This document shows, piece by piece, positions 9,137 through 16,166 of a stretch of 64,000 nucleotides of DNA. This DNA comes from JAJXWB01 sp047971685 (GTDB lineage: Bacteria; Pseudomonadota; Alphaproteobacteria; Rhizobiales; Beijerinckiaceae): the NCBI GenBank assembly GCA_047971685.1, contig JBKDZW010000003.1, positions 1 to 64,000 on the forward strand, read 5' to 3'. A model generated the notes under the pieces. It saw nothing but the letters and a program-made list of their open reading frames with translations, was not told where the DNA came from and made no database searches. Numbering within the stretch: position 1 is the first letter of the stretch; every line of letters begins with the position of its first letter. A program made the translations under genes and the position numbers.

Positions 9137-9559
9137 ATGCCCCTTCGCCAGGCCAGCCATAATCTGCGCATCGCCACGCGCGGCCAGGGTCTTGTCGACA
9201 TTTCCGCCGAAATCGCCGGCTGGCTTGCAGGCATTGACGCACAGAGCGGGCTGCTCGTCGCGTTCTGCCGGCATACGTCGGCCTCGCTCGTCATTCAGGA
9301 GAACGCCGACCCCAGCGTGCTGCGGGATCTCGCCCGGTTTTTTGCCCGCCTTGCGCCGGAACTGGAAAATTACGAACACGCCAGCGAGGGGCCAGACGAC
9401 ATGCCCGCCCATATCAAGGCGGCGCTGACACAGACGTCCCTGTCGATTCCTGTCGCCGACGGCTGCATGGCGCTGGGGACATGGCAGGGCGTTTACCTTT
9501 TCGAGCACAGACGCGCGCCGCACGGGCGGGACATCGCGCTTCACTATATCGGCATGTAA
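9137..9559 (+). CDS. YjbQ/UPF0047 family protein
   Basis: A 140-residue protein of the YjbQ family, compact homotrimeric beta proteins for which weak thiamine-phosphate synthase activity has been reported. The family pattern is intact: CRHTSASLVIQENADPSV near 44-61, HASEGPDDMPAHIKAAL near 78-94, and GTWQGVYLFEHR near 116-127, with the conserved histidines that bind a metal. The ATG at 9137 has GAGG ten bases before it. Upstream in the same frame is the 15-bp repeat array. Physiological role unproven. Confidence 0.9.
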   Translation: MPLRQASHNLRIATRGQGLVDISAEIAGWLAGIDAQSGLLVAFCRHTSASLVIQENADPSVLRDLARFFARLAPELENYEHASEGPDDMPAHIKAALTQTSLSIPVADGCMALGTWQGVYLFEHRRAPHGRDIALHYIGM

Positions 9560-9610
9560 ATATTGAACGATTTTTTGGCGCATGTTTCATGACGGGCAGG
9601 AGCGTCGTCC

Positions 9611-10216
9611 ATGATGAAACTGCGATACGCGAAAACCTCGCCCTTCGTGCGCAAGGTGCTCGTTTTCGCCGATGAGGTCGGCCAGGCCGACCGGATAGAA
9701 CTCCGCCCGACCGACGTCTGGGCGGACAATAGCGATATCGCCAAGGACAATCCTCTCGGCAAGGTTCCCGCGCTTGTTACGCGCGAGGGCGTTTTTACGG
9801 GCTCCTTCGCCTGCTGCGATTATCTCGACCGGCGCAATGGCGCGCCAAAACTTATTCCCGACGCCTCCAAGGAGCGTTGGCGCGTGATGCAGGTTCACGG
9901 CCTGGCCGACGGCATGATGGAGGCCGCCGTCGCCTACATCATCGAAACGCTGCGCCGGCCGAAGGAATATGTCTACTCCGGCTATCTCGACCGTCAGATG
10001 ACCAAGATACGCGGCGCGCTCGGCGCACTGGAGGGGCGCCTCGGCGATCTCGGCGCAGTCGATCTCGGTTCGATAACCGCCGCCTGCGCGCTCGGCTATC
10101 TGGACCTCCGTCTCGCTGACCATTTCGACTGGCGCGCAGAGGCGCCGGCCCTGGCCAAATGGTACGCGAAATTCGCCAAGCGCCCATCGATGCAAAAGAC
10201 GCGGCCGGATATTTGA
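9611..10216 (+). CDS. Glutathione S-transferase family protein
   Basis: A 201-residue GST-type protein. The N-terminal thioredoxin-like domain carries KTSPFVRKV (about 8-16) and the cis-proline region NPLGKVPALV (about 47-56); an all-helical C-terminal domain follows. The Ser in TSPF is the likely glutathione-activating residue. AGGAG precedes the ATG. It follows yjbQ by 51 bases on the same strand and may be co-transcribed. Substrate unknown. Confidence 0.88.
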   Translation: MMKLRYAKTSPFVRKVLVFADEVGQADRIELRPTDVWADNSDIAKDNPLGKVPALVTREGVFTGSFACCDYLDRRNGAPKLIPDASKERWRVMQVHGLADGMMEAAVAYIIETLRRPKEYVYSGYLDRQMTKIRGALGALEGRLGDLGAVDLGSITAACALGYLDLRLADHFDWRAEAPALAKWYAKFAKRPSMQKTRPDI

Positions 10217-10251
10217 TGCAAGCCTCGCGCGCCTCGCGAGCGGGCGCAGGG

Positions 10252-11022
10252 TCAGTGAAGAATCTGGCTGAGGAACAATTTGGTGCGCTCGTGTTGCGGG
10301 TGCGCGAAAAATTCGTCGGGCGCGTTCATTTCGACGATCTCGCCCTGATCCATGAAGATCACGCGATCGGCGACCTGACGCGCAAATCCCATTTCATGGG
10401 TGACGCACAGCATGGTCATGCCCTCCTCGGCGAGCGAGACCATGGTGTCGAGCACTTCCTTGACCATTTCCGGGTCGAGAGCCGAAGTTGGCTCGTCGAA
10501 CAGCATGATTTTCGGATTCATGCAGAGCGAACGCGCGATCGCCACGCGCTGCTGCTGGCCGCCGGACAATTGACCGGGATATTTGTTGGCCTGCTCGGGA
10601 ATGCGCACCCGCTCGAGATATTTCATCGCAATGGCTTCCGCCTCCGCCTTGCGCATCTTGCGCACCCAGATCGGCGCGAGCGTGCAGTTTTCCAGAATGG
10701 TGAGGTGGGGAAACAGGTTGAAATGCTGGAACACCATGCCGACTTCGCGCCTGACCTCGTCAATGCGCTTGAGATCGCTGGTCAGCTCCACATTGTCGAC
10801 GAATATCTGCCCCTTCTGGTGCTCCTCCAGACGATTGATGCAGCGGATCATGGTCGATTTGCCGGAACCCGAGGGGCCGCAAATCACGATCCGCTCGCCG
10901 CGCGCGACATCGAGGTCGATGTTGCGAAGAACGTGAAACGCGCCATACCATTTGTTGACCCCGATCAAGCGAATGGCGTGGTCGGACAGTTCTGCGGACT
11001 GGTTGCTTGCAATATTGGCCAC
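10252..11022 (-). CDS. Polar amino acid ABC transporter ATP-binding protein, without partner genes
   Basis: A 256-residue ATPase of the GlnQ/AapP class that powers uptake of polar amino acids. Walker A GPSGSGKST is at 49-57, followed by the Q-loop region VFQHFNLFPHLT, the signature LSGGQQQRVAIARS and Walker B IMLFDEPTSALD. In relatives this gene ends an operon with two permeases and a binding protein. Here the 272 bases upstream hold no gene and the next gene is on the other strand, so permease partners must be encoded elsewhere. Confidence 0.93.
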   Translation of the reverse strand: MANIASNQSAELSDHAIRLIGVNKWYGAFHVLRNIDLDVARGERIVICGPSGSGKSTMIRCINRLEEHQKGQIFVDNVELTSDLKRIDEVRREVGMVFQHFNLFPHLTILENCTLAPIWVRKMRKAEAEAIAMKYLERVRIPEQANKYPGQLSGGQQQRVAIARSLCMNPKIMLFDEPTSALDPEMVKEVLDTMVSLAEEGMTMLCVTHEMGFARQVADRVIFMDQGEIVEMNAPDEFFAHPQHERTKLFLSQILH

Positions 11023-11294
11023 ATGATCCTCCGGCCGCCTGAGGCAAGGCGCGCCCCAAGAATGTCACGCGGCGGGCAGGCCGGCTAGTCGCCGCGAGAT
11101 TTCGGGGCGCTCTTTTCCCGCTGCGCTCTCGTTTCGCGCTGATTTTGGCAGTGCAAAAAGTTTCAAATCATTATGCATAAAAACGAAATAATGTGTTGCG
11201 ATTTTGGGTGATTATGTCGCCGAATCCACGGATTATATCTCCCTTAACGCTGAAGGCGCTCCCGGCGAGAAGCCGCAGCGGAAGGAGAAAGATT

Positions 11295-11606
11295 ATGAAA
11301 AACATTAAGATCGCCCTGTTCGCCACCGCGCTGATTTTCGGCGGCGCCGCGATCGCCACCGCCAACGCCCCCGAGGGCAACGAAAGCTTTGTCACCGCCA
11401 ACGCCGCCGAGGGCAATGGCAGCTTTGTCACCGCCTCGGCCTCGCGGCCTGAAGGCAATGGCTCGTATGTCACCGCCTCTTACCGTCAGCCCGAGGGCTC
11501 CGGGAACGTCGTGTTCGCCTCGGCGCGCAACCCGGAAGGCAATGGCAATGTCGTGACGGCGTACGTCATAAGGACCGACAGCAATTTTGCGCCGGTCGCG
11601 GCGTAA
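11295..11606 (+). CDS. Small exported protein made of EGN repeats
   Basis: A 103-residue protein. Residues 1-24 form a signal peptide (KNIKIALFATALIFGGAAIATANA). Almost all of the mature part consists of five imperfect repeats of about 11-15 residues with the pattern (P/A)-E-G-(N/S)-x-(S/N)-(F/Y/V)-V-(T/F)-A, starting near 25, 36, 50, 64 and 78. The repetition is also visible in the DNA. AAGGAGA (11282-11288) precedes the ATG, and the 272 bases upstream are relatively A/T-rich, probably the promoter. A terminator follows at 11635. I do not recognise the family; a periplasmic or surface repeat peptide is the most that can be said. Confidence 0.75.
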   Translation: MKNIKIALFATALIFGGAAIATANAPEGNESFVTANAAEGNGSFVTASASRPEGNGSYVTASYRQPEGSGNVVFASARNPEGNGNVVTAYVIRTDSNFAPVAA

Positions 11607-11634
11607 TCAGCCGGATTATTGTAGAGTAGCGTAC

Positions 11635-11663
11635 CGAGGGGTGGAGCCCGGCTCCGCCCCTCG
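11635..11663 (+). terminator. Intrinsic terminator after the EGN-repeat gene
   Basis: A 13-bp stem with one G-T pair (CGAGGGGTGGAGC, loop CCG, GCTCCGCCCCTCG) is followed by TTGTTCGTT. It lies 28 bases past the stop and just before the convergent LysR stop. Confidence 0.7.
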
Positions 11664-11671
11664 TTGTTCGT

Positions 11672-12631
11672 TCAGTCCTGTTTATCCCGCTTGAGGCGGG
11701 CAACGCGCAGATGCGCGCTGAAAAATTCGATAAACACGCGCACCTTGGAATCCATGGTCGCGCCGCGCCGGTAGAACAACGATACTTCCAGTTGGTCGGC
11801 GATGCGCCAGTCCTCCAGCACCACTTCGAGAAAGCCGGTTGCAATCGAGGGGCGCGCGACCGTGTCGAGCAGGAGCGAAACGCCCTGCCCGCGCAGCGCG
11901 AAATCCAGCGGCACGATCGGATCGGTGGCGGCAAGCGCGAAGCGGAACGACAATTCCTCGCGCCGCCCGCTGCGCTCGAACGACCAGACCGGCGGAATCG
12001 GCGAGGGGCTGGAGACATTGCTCATGGACAGCAAGCCCGCCATGGGAACGGACAGGAGATCGGCCGGCCGCTGCGGTCGCCCGATCCGATCGAGCGCCGC
12101 GGGGGCGGCGACCAGCCGGTATTCCGAGAAAAACAGGGTTCGTTTTACATAGCTCGAATCGGGTAGCGCGCCTGCGCGAATCGCCAGATCGCAATTGTTC
12201 TCGAGAAGGTCGATCGACTGATTGGTCACGACGAATTCGACGCGCACCTCGGGATATTTTTCGCGGAATTCGGGGATATGCGGCAGCAGCGCCGTATAGA
12301 GCATCGTATAGGGCACCACGACGCGCAGGACGCCGGCCGGATTGTCATGATGGCCGATGGCGCGCGATTCGGCTTCCTCGATCGCAGCGAAGCCGCGCGA
12401 GGCCGATTCATAGACCTCGCGTCCGACCTCGGTCACCGACAGGCGGCGCGTGGTGCGGTTGAGCAGCGTAATACCCAGCCGCGTTTCCAGCTCCTGAACC
12501 TTGCGGCTGACCGTGCCCGGCGGCAGACCGAGCTGGCGCGCAGCGCCAACAAAGCTCTGGCGGTCGACCACCGTGACAAAGACCAGGAGATCGTCAAATT
12601 TTTTCACGTTGCGCTCACACGTTGCGCTCAC
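11672..12631 (-). CDS. LysR-family transcriptional regulator
   Basis: A protein of about 311-319 residues. The N-terminal winged helix-turn-helix is clear (SFVGAARQLGLPPGTVSRKVQELE, followed by LGITLLNRTTRRLSVTEVG), as is the effector-binding domain from about residue 95. It belongs to the group with short DSSYVKR-type effector loops, as in CrgA/AaeR-like regulators. The start is uncertain: two GTG codons, at 12631 and 12607, each fall in a copy of a 13-bp tandem duplication; the second (VKKFDDLLVFV) matches the usual LysR N-terminus better. Downstream of the CoA-transferase gene on the same strand, it may regulate that gene or another target. Confidence 0.9.
   Translation of the reverse strand: MSATCERNVKKFDDLLVFVTVVDRQSFVGAARQLGLPPGTVSRKVQELETRLGITLLNRTTRRLSVTEVGREVYESASRGFAAIEEAESRAIGHHDNPAGVLRVVVPYTMLYTALLPHIPEFREKYPEVRVEFVVTNQSIDLLENNCDLAIRAGALPDSSYVKRTLFFSEYRLVAAPAALDRIGRPQRPADLLSVPMAGLLSMSNVSSPSPIPPVWSFERSGRREELSFRFALAATDPIVPLDFALRGQGVSLLLDTVARPSIATGFLEVVLEDWRIADQLEVSLFYRRGATMDSKVRVFIEFFSAHLRVARLKRDKQD
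12605..12630. repeat. 13-bp tandem duplication over the LysR start
   Basis: Two exact copies of CACGTTGCGCTCA. On the minus strand each contains a GTG, so the duplication has doubled the candidate start codon of the LysR gene, one frame apart in register but both usable by virtue of sequence context. Confidence 0.8.
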
Positions 12632-12707
12632 ATGCGCAGCTACACGCAGACCGGCAGGTCAGGTGCGACAGACCGGACTTGTCCTGTCCGGTTCCGGCCT
12701 TGCGCCC

Positions 12708-13877
12708 CTACAAGGCGCCGGCTGCGCGCAAACCTGCAATTTCCTGCGCATCGTAACCGATCTCGCGCAAGACGTCGCTTGTATCGGCGCCGAGTTCATG
12801 CGTCGGCGTTTCGATCCTTGCGGGCGTGCGGCCGAGTTCGACGGGCTGGCCGACGAGGCGGGTTTCGCCGAGCACGGGATGGGTCACGCTTTGGGCAATG
12901 CCTGTCGCGCGCACCTGCGGGTCCGAGAAAACCTGGTCGATCGTATAGATCGGGCCGCAGGGCACGCCGACTGCGTTCAGTTCCTCGATCCATTCGCGCG
13001 CGGGTTTCGCGCCCGTCGTCTCGGCGATGATCTCGTAGAGCGCCGCGCGATTGTGCGAGCGACGCGAACCGTCGGCAAAGCGCGCATCGTCGACGATGCG
13101 CTGGAGCCCCAGTTGCGCGCAGAGCTTGCGCCACATGTCCTCGCCTGCGGCGGCGATATTGATGAGGCCGTCGGAAGCCGGAAACACGCCCATGGGATAG
13201 ACGGTGGGGTGATCGTTGCCCGATTGCTGCGCGGCCACGCCGTCCATCAGAAAGCGCGCGGCCTGAAAATCCAGAAGCGCGATCTGCGCCTGCAACAAAG
13301 ACGTCTTGACCCATTGGCCCTGGCCGGAGACTTCGCGCTCCAGCAGCGCCGTCATCACGCCCAGTGCGCAATAGAGGCCAGCCGCCATGTCGGCGACAGC
13401 AATGCCGGCGCGCACCGGCCCCTGCCCCGGCAGGCCGGTGATCGACATCAGGCCGCCCATGCCCTGCGCGATCTGGTCGAAACCCGGCCGCATGCGATAG
13501 GGCCCCTCCTGGCCGTAGCCGGAAATGCTGGCGTAGACGATGCGCGGATTGATCGCGCGCAGGCTTTCGTAATCGACGCCCAGACGCTCCTTCACGTCGG
13601 GACGGAAATTCTCGACGACGACATCGGCGGTTTCCACCAGACGGCGAAAGACCGCGAGGCCGCCGGGATTCTTGAGGTCGAGCGATATGCACCGCTTGTT
13701 GCGATGCAGGTTCTGGAAATCGGAGCCATGCCTGGGGCCATCGATCGGGCTCGGGTCGGGCGGCTCGACCTTGATTACGTCGGCGCCGAAATCGGCAAGC
13801 TGCCGCACGGCGGTCGGCCCGGAGCGCACGCGCGTGAGGTCAATGACGCGAAATCGTCCAAGCGCGCCGCCATTCAT
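12708..13877 (-). CDS. Class III (CaiB/BaiF) CoA-transferase
   Basis: A 389-residue family III CoA-transferase, which moves CoA between carboxylic acids through an enzyme-linked aspartyl anhydride. It shows the N-terminal LTRVRSGPTAVRQLADFGADVIKVE block, LDLKNPGG near 66-73, and the conserved Asp in AGIAVADMAAGLYCA (about residue 163) that is the expected nucleophile. The length is typical. The substrate acid cannot be predicted; relatives act on formyl-, succinyl- or carnitine-CoA-type pairs. It lies upstream of the LysR gene on the same strand. Confidence 0.9.
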   Translation of the reverse strand: MNGGALGRFRVIDLTRVRSGPTAVRQLADFGADVIKVEPPDPSPIDGPRHGSDFQNLHRNKRCISLDLKNPGGLAVFRRLVETADVVVENFRPDVKERLGVDYESLRAINPRIVYASISGYGQEGPYRMRPGFDQIAQGMGGLMSITGLPGQGPVRAGIAVADMAAGLYCALGVMTALLEREVSGQGQWVKTSLLQAQIALLDFQAARFLMDGVAAQQSGNDHPTVYPMGVFPASDGLINIAAAGEDMWRKLCAQLGLQRIVDDARFADGSRRSHNRAALYEIIAETTGAKPAREWIEELNAVGVPCGPIYTIDQVFSDPQVRATGIAQSVTHPVLGETRLVGQPVELGRTPARIETPTHELGADTSDVLREIGYDAQEIAGLRAAGAL

Positions 13878-13965
13878 GCCATTTCTCCCCTCATCCGCGA
13901 CGCTCTTGCAGCGTCACGGGCGAATCATGGCCTGCGCGGACGCGCGGATCAACCGCGCGACGGGG

Positions 13966-14517
13966 TCAGCGCACAACTTTGGGGAGACGGCGCTTCCAGC
14001 GCTCTCCGCGCGGCAGATCGCTTGCCGTTGCGCGCCGCGCCGCGCGCGCGCGCGGCGGCCTTGCGTCAACGGCTGCGACCGGCGCTATTTTCGCATGCGA
14101 GGCGGCTAAGCCGGATGCGGCCAGTTCCGGCGGACGCTGCTCCTGCGCCTCGGGCTGGGCGCCTTTCCGATCGGGAACGCCGATTTTCCTCACGCGTTCT
14201 CTTGCTCCAGCGGCGTCCTGTTTGTGCGCTGCTTGTTCAAAGTCCTCCCGTTTGGGCGGGCGTCCGCGACGGCGCGGCTCCGGCTCCGGCTCCACGGCTC
14301 TGGAGGCGTCGAGCGCGGCCTCGGTCACCAGACACGGCAGAATGCGCCTTTGCGTTTCCGCAGCCTCGGCAGGGGCGTCCGGCGGCGCGGCAAACAGGCG
14401 GTCGGCCGCCTGTTTTTCGGGCGCAGCAAGCGGCGCAACCGCAGCGGGCGGTTTCCTGACCAGGGAATTGGGACGCCGTTTGACTTCGACCGTGAAAGAT
14501 TTCGAGGGTTTTCGCAT
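13966..14517 (-). CDS. Basic, Pro/Ala/Arg-rich protein of unknown function with an AT-hook-like motif
   Basis: A 183-residue low-complexity basic protein starting MRKPSKSFTVEVKRRPN. RRRGRPPKRED near the middle resembles an AT-hook (R-G-R-P core), which binds the minor groove of A/T-rich DNA, and the C-terminus is again Arg-rich. The N-terminal block looks conserved-like while the rest is probably disordered. No clear ribosome binding site precedes the ATG at 14517, so the start is tentative. It could be a nucleoid- or RNA-associated factor; function unknown. Confidence 0.55.
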   Translation of the reverse strand: MRKPSKSFTVEVKRRPNSLVRKPPAAVAPLAAPEKQAADRLFAAPPDAPAEAAETQRRILPCLVTEAALDASRAVEPEPEPRRRGRPPKREDFEQAAHKQDAAGARERVRKIGVPDRKGAQPEAQEQRPPELAASGLAASHAKIAPVAAVDARPPRARAARRATASDLPRGERWKRRLPKVVR

Positions 14518-14678
14518 AGGGACTCGGTCGCCGGGGGCTTTGCAGCCGACGCCCGAGACAAGGCGGAATCGGCATTTGCAAGCATTCGTTTGTCTTGCAT
14601 GCAGCGTTCGATGCGTCAACGCGCCCGATATTTTCCGCAGATCGAAAGACGGCTGTTTTCACAGGCCCCGCGCAGCTT

Positions 14679-14984
14679 TCAGGCGACGCGGGCGCCTCTC
14701 GAAACGCGACGGAGCCCCTCGACCATGCCGTCGGTCAGCATGGCGGCGCGCGCGCGCTCCTCGCGCTCGCTCGCCCAGGCGATCGCGGCGCATAAACGCA
14801 AATAACGCCCCTGACGCAGGGCCATGTCGACAAAAGAGGCGTCGTCGAACATCGCCTGAAGCCTCTGGCGGCGCGCAATGGCAAGCGTCAATGTCGCATT
14901 GCGGTCCACAGTCGCGCTGCGATCCGCCGCCGTCTCCGGCGCCGACTTCGCCAAATCTCCAACTCGTTTTGCGACCGCGCTCAT
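14679..14984 (-). CDS. Hypothetical helical protein
   Basis: A 101-residue Ala/Arg-rich protein with a good ribosome binding site (GGAGGGACGGCA then ATG at 14984). Mostly predicted helical: ATLTLAIARRQRLQAMFDDASF followed by MALRQGRYLRLCAAIAWASEREERARAAM. No signal peptide, membrane segment or known motif is visible. It precedes the AT-hook-like gene on the same strand, with 161 bases between them, and diverges from the FeeM-like gene. Confidence 0.6.
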   Translation of the reverse strand: MSAVAKRVGDLAKSAPETAADRSATVDRNATLTLAIARRQRLQAMFDDASFVDMALRQGRYLRLCAAIAWASEREERARAAMLTDGMVEGLRRVSRGARVA

Positions 14985-15065
14985 TGCCGTCCCTCCGTCT
15001 TAAATATTAGTGCGACCGCGGTTTACGGGCGGTTACCGGCGTGTGTGTTTGCAGTAACAGGGCCA

Positions 15066-15086
15066 CATTATTTGGACGCAATAATG
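15066..15086. promoter_or_regulatory. Perfect inverted repeat in the region upstream of the FeeM-like gene
   Basis: CATTATT (15066-15072) and AATAATG (15080-15086) form a perfect palindrome with a 7-base spacer, inside the 339-base intergenic region 14985-15323 shared by two divergent genes. The size fits a dimeric repressor site. Nothing else was found in that region except an A/T-rich tract at 15139-15160. Confidence 0.45.
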
Positions 15087-15323
15087 GGCGCGACGCTGCG
15101 ATCCTGTACCACGTTTCAAAACACCACCCGCGACACTCATTATATTTTCTTTTATTTTCTGCGTGTTGTCTGAAACTTCTCCATCACGTGCGCGCCAGCG
15201 GCCCGGAACACCCCGCCCATTCGACGCGGACTGCGACAAAGCAACCGCAATAACCTTCTTTACTTCGCCTACGCGGCTGATAACGTTTCCTAAACTAGAC
15301 GGTCGACAGATGGGGCAGACATC

Positions 15324-15998
15324 ATGAACGCGCACCAGCGCGTGCCAACGTTCAACGAAAAGGTCGCGGAAGTCCTGAAAACCGTGACTTATCGGGTTGC
15401 CCGCACGGAACAGGATCGCGAAGCAATCTTCGGATTGCGCTATCGCGGCTACCTGCTCGACGGCGGCATCGGCCCCAATGAACGCGAGCGCTTTCAAGAT
15501 CCCTGGGACGATGTCGACAATGCCGTAATCATGGGCATGTATTTCGGCGACCGCCTGGCCAGCACCGTACGTTTTCATACAAACAATTCGTCCCGCGCAC
15601 GTATTCCGGCAATGGATACATTCGGCGACGTACTGGAGCCCTATCTGGGAGCCGGCAAGCTCATCGTCGATCCCACGCGCTTCGTTATCGAGCCGGAATT
15701 TGCGCGCATGGGGCCCGACCTGCCCTTTCTGACGTTGCGAATGATCGCCATGGCCGCCGAATATTTCGGCGCGGCCTATGTGCTGGCGACGGTGCGCGCC
15801 GAACATGTCGTCATGTATCGCCGCGTCAACGGGCATCGGCCGATCAGCGAACCGCGCGCCTACCCGATGCTCGCGCGAAAAATCGTCTGCACGATCGCCG
15901 ATATCGACACGTTGCGCGCCACCGCCTATGGCCGCCATCCCTTCCTGCAATCGACCGCAGAAGAGCGCGCCGGCATTTTCGCGAACGACGCCTGCTGA
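15324..15998 (+). CDS. FeeM-like N-acyl amino acid synthase
   Basis: A 224-residue protein with the fold pattern of the GNAT-related autoinducer-synthase/FeeM group, which joins a fatty acyl chain from acyl-ACP to an amino acid (tyrosine in the founding FeeM). Supporting segments are FGLRYRGYLLDGGI near 35-48, an acidic KFxDxxD-like stretch (ERFQDPWDDVDNAV), LASTVRFHTNN, and DPTRFVIEPEFAR, which matches the strand-turn carrying the conserved Arg/Glu of this fold. It is monocistronic here, with its own large upstream region. Product and amino-acid specificity are unknown; the ACP at 61199 is not adjacent. Confidence 0.75.
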   Translation: MNAHQRVPTFNEKVAEVLKTVTYRVARTEQDREAIFGLRYRGYLLDGGIGPNERERFQDPWDDVDNAVIMGMYFGDRLASTVRFHTNNSSRARIPAMDTFGDVLEPYLGAGKLIVDPTRFVIEPEFARMGPDLPFLTLRMIAMAAEYFGAAYVLATVRAEHVVMYRRVNGHRPISEPRAYPMLARKIVCTIADIDTLRATAYGRHPFLQSTAEERAGIFANDAC

Positions 15999-16095
15999 GC
16001 GACAACTCGCGGCGGCGGAAAGGTTGAACGCGAGACCGGCGGGGCTTGCGCGGCGCAGGGAAAATCTTCGACGAAATTCCGATTTGGACGAGATC

Positions 16096-16109
16096 TTGCG
16101 TCAGATCAA
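16096..16109. promoter_or_regulatory. FixK/FNR-type box upstream of ccoG (putative)
   Basis: TTGCGTCAGATCAA matches the FixK/FnrL consensus TTGAT-N4-ATCAA with a perfect right half and three of five in the left half. It lies 58 bases before the ccoG start, a plausible activator position. Oxygen-responsive FixK/FnrL proteins control ccoG-type genes in many alphaproteobacteria, which supports the call. Confidence 0.45.
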
Positions 16110-16123
16110 AGCGGCATTTATCG

Positions 16124-16154
16124 GACATATCATATACAAATATAAGCATATGTC
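16124..16154. promoter_or_regulatory. A/T-rich inverted repeat before ccoG
   Basis: GACATAT (16124-16130) and ATATGTC (16148-16154) are exact inverted arms around a 17-base A/T-rich loop, ending 12 bases before the ccoG ATG. It may be an operator, or a leader hairpin near a weak ribosome binding site. Confidence 0.35.
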
Positions 16155-16166
16155 AGGACCGCACGC

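Noticed and set aside
12672..12692. Hairpin ACCGGAC-N7-GTCCGGT beyond the CoA-transferase stop as a terminator.
   Set aside because: There is no T-run on the minus strand; it may be structural only.
15041..15253. Small frame (about 70 codons) upstream of the FeeM-like gene.
   Set aside because: No ribosome binding site, unusual composition, and it crosses a palindrome and an A/T-rich promoter-like tract.
14679..15998. FeeM-like gene as part of a LuxI/LuxR pair.
   Set aside because: No LuxR-type regulator with autoinducer-binding and GerE domains lies nearby.
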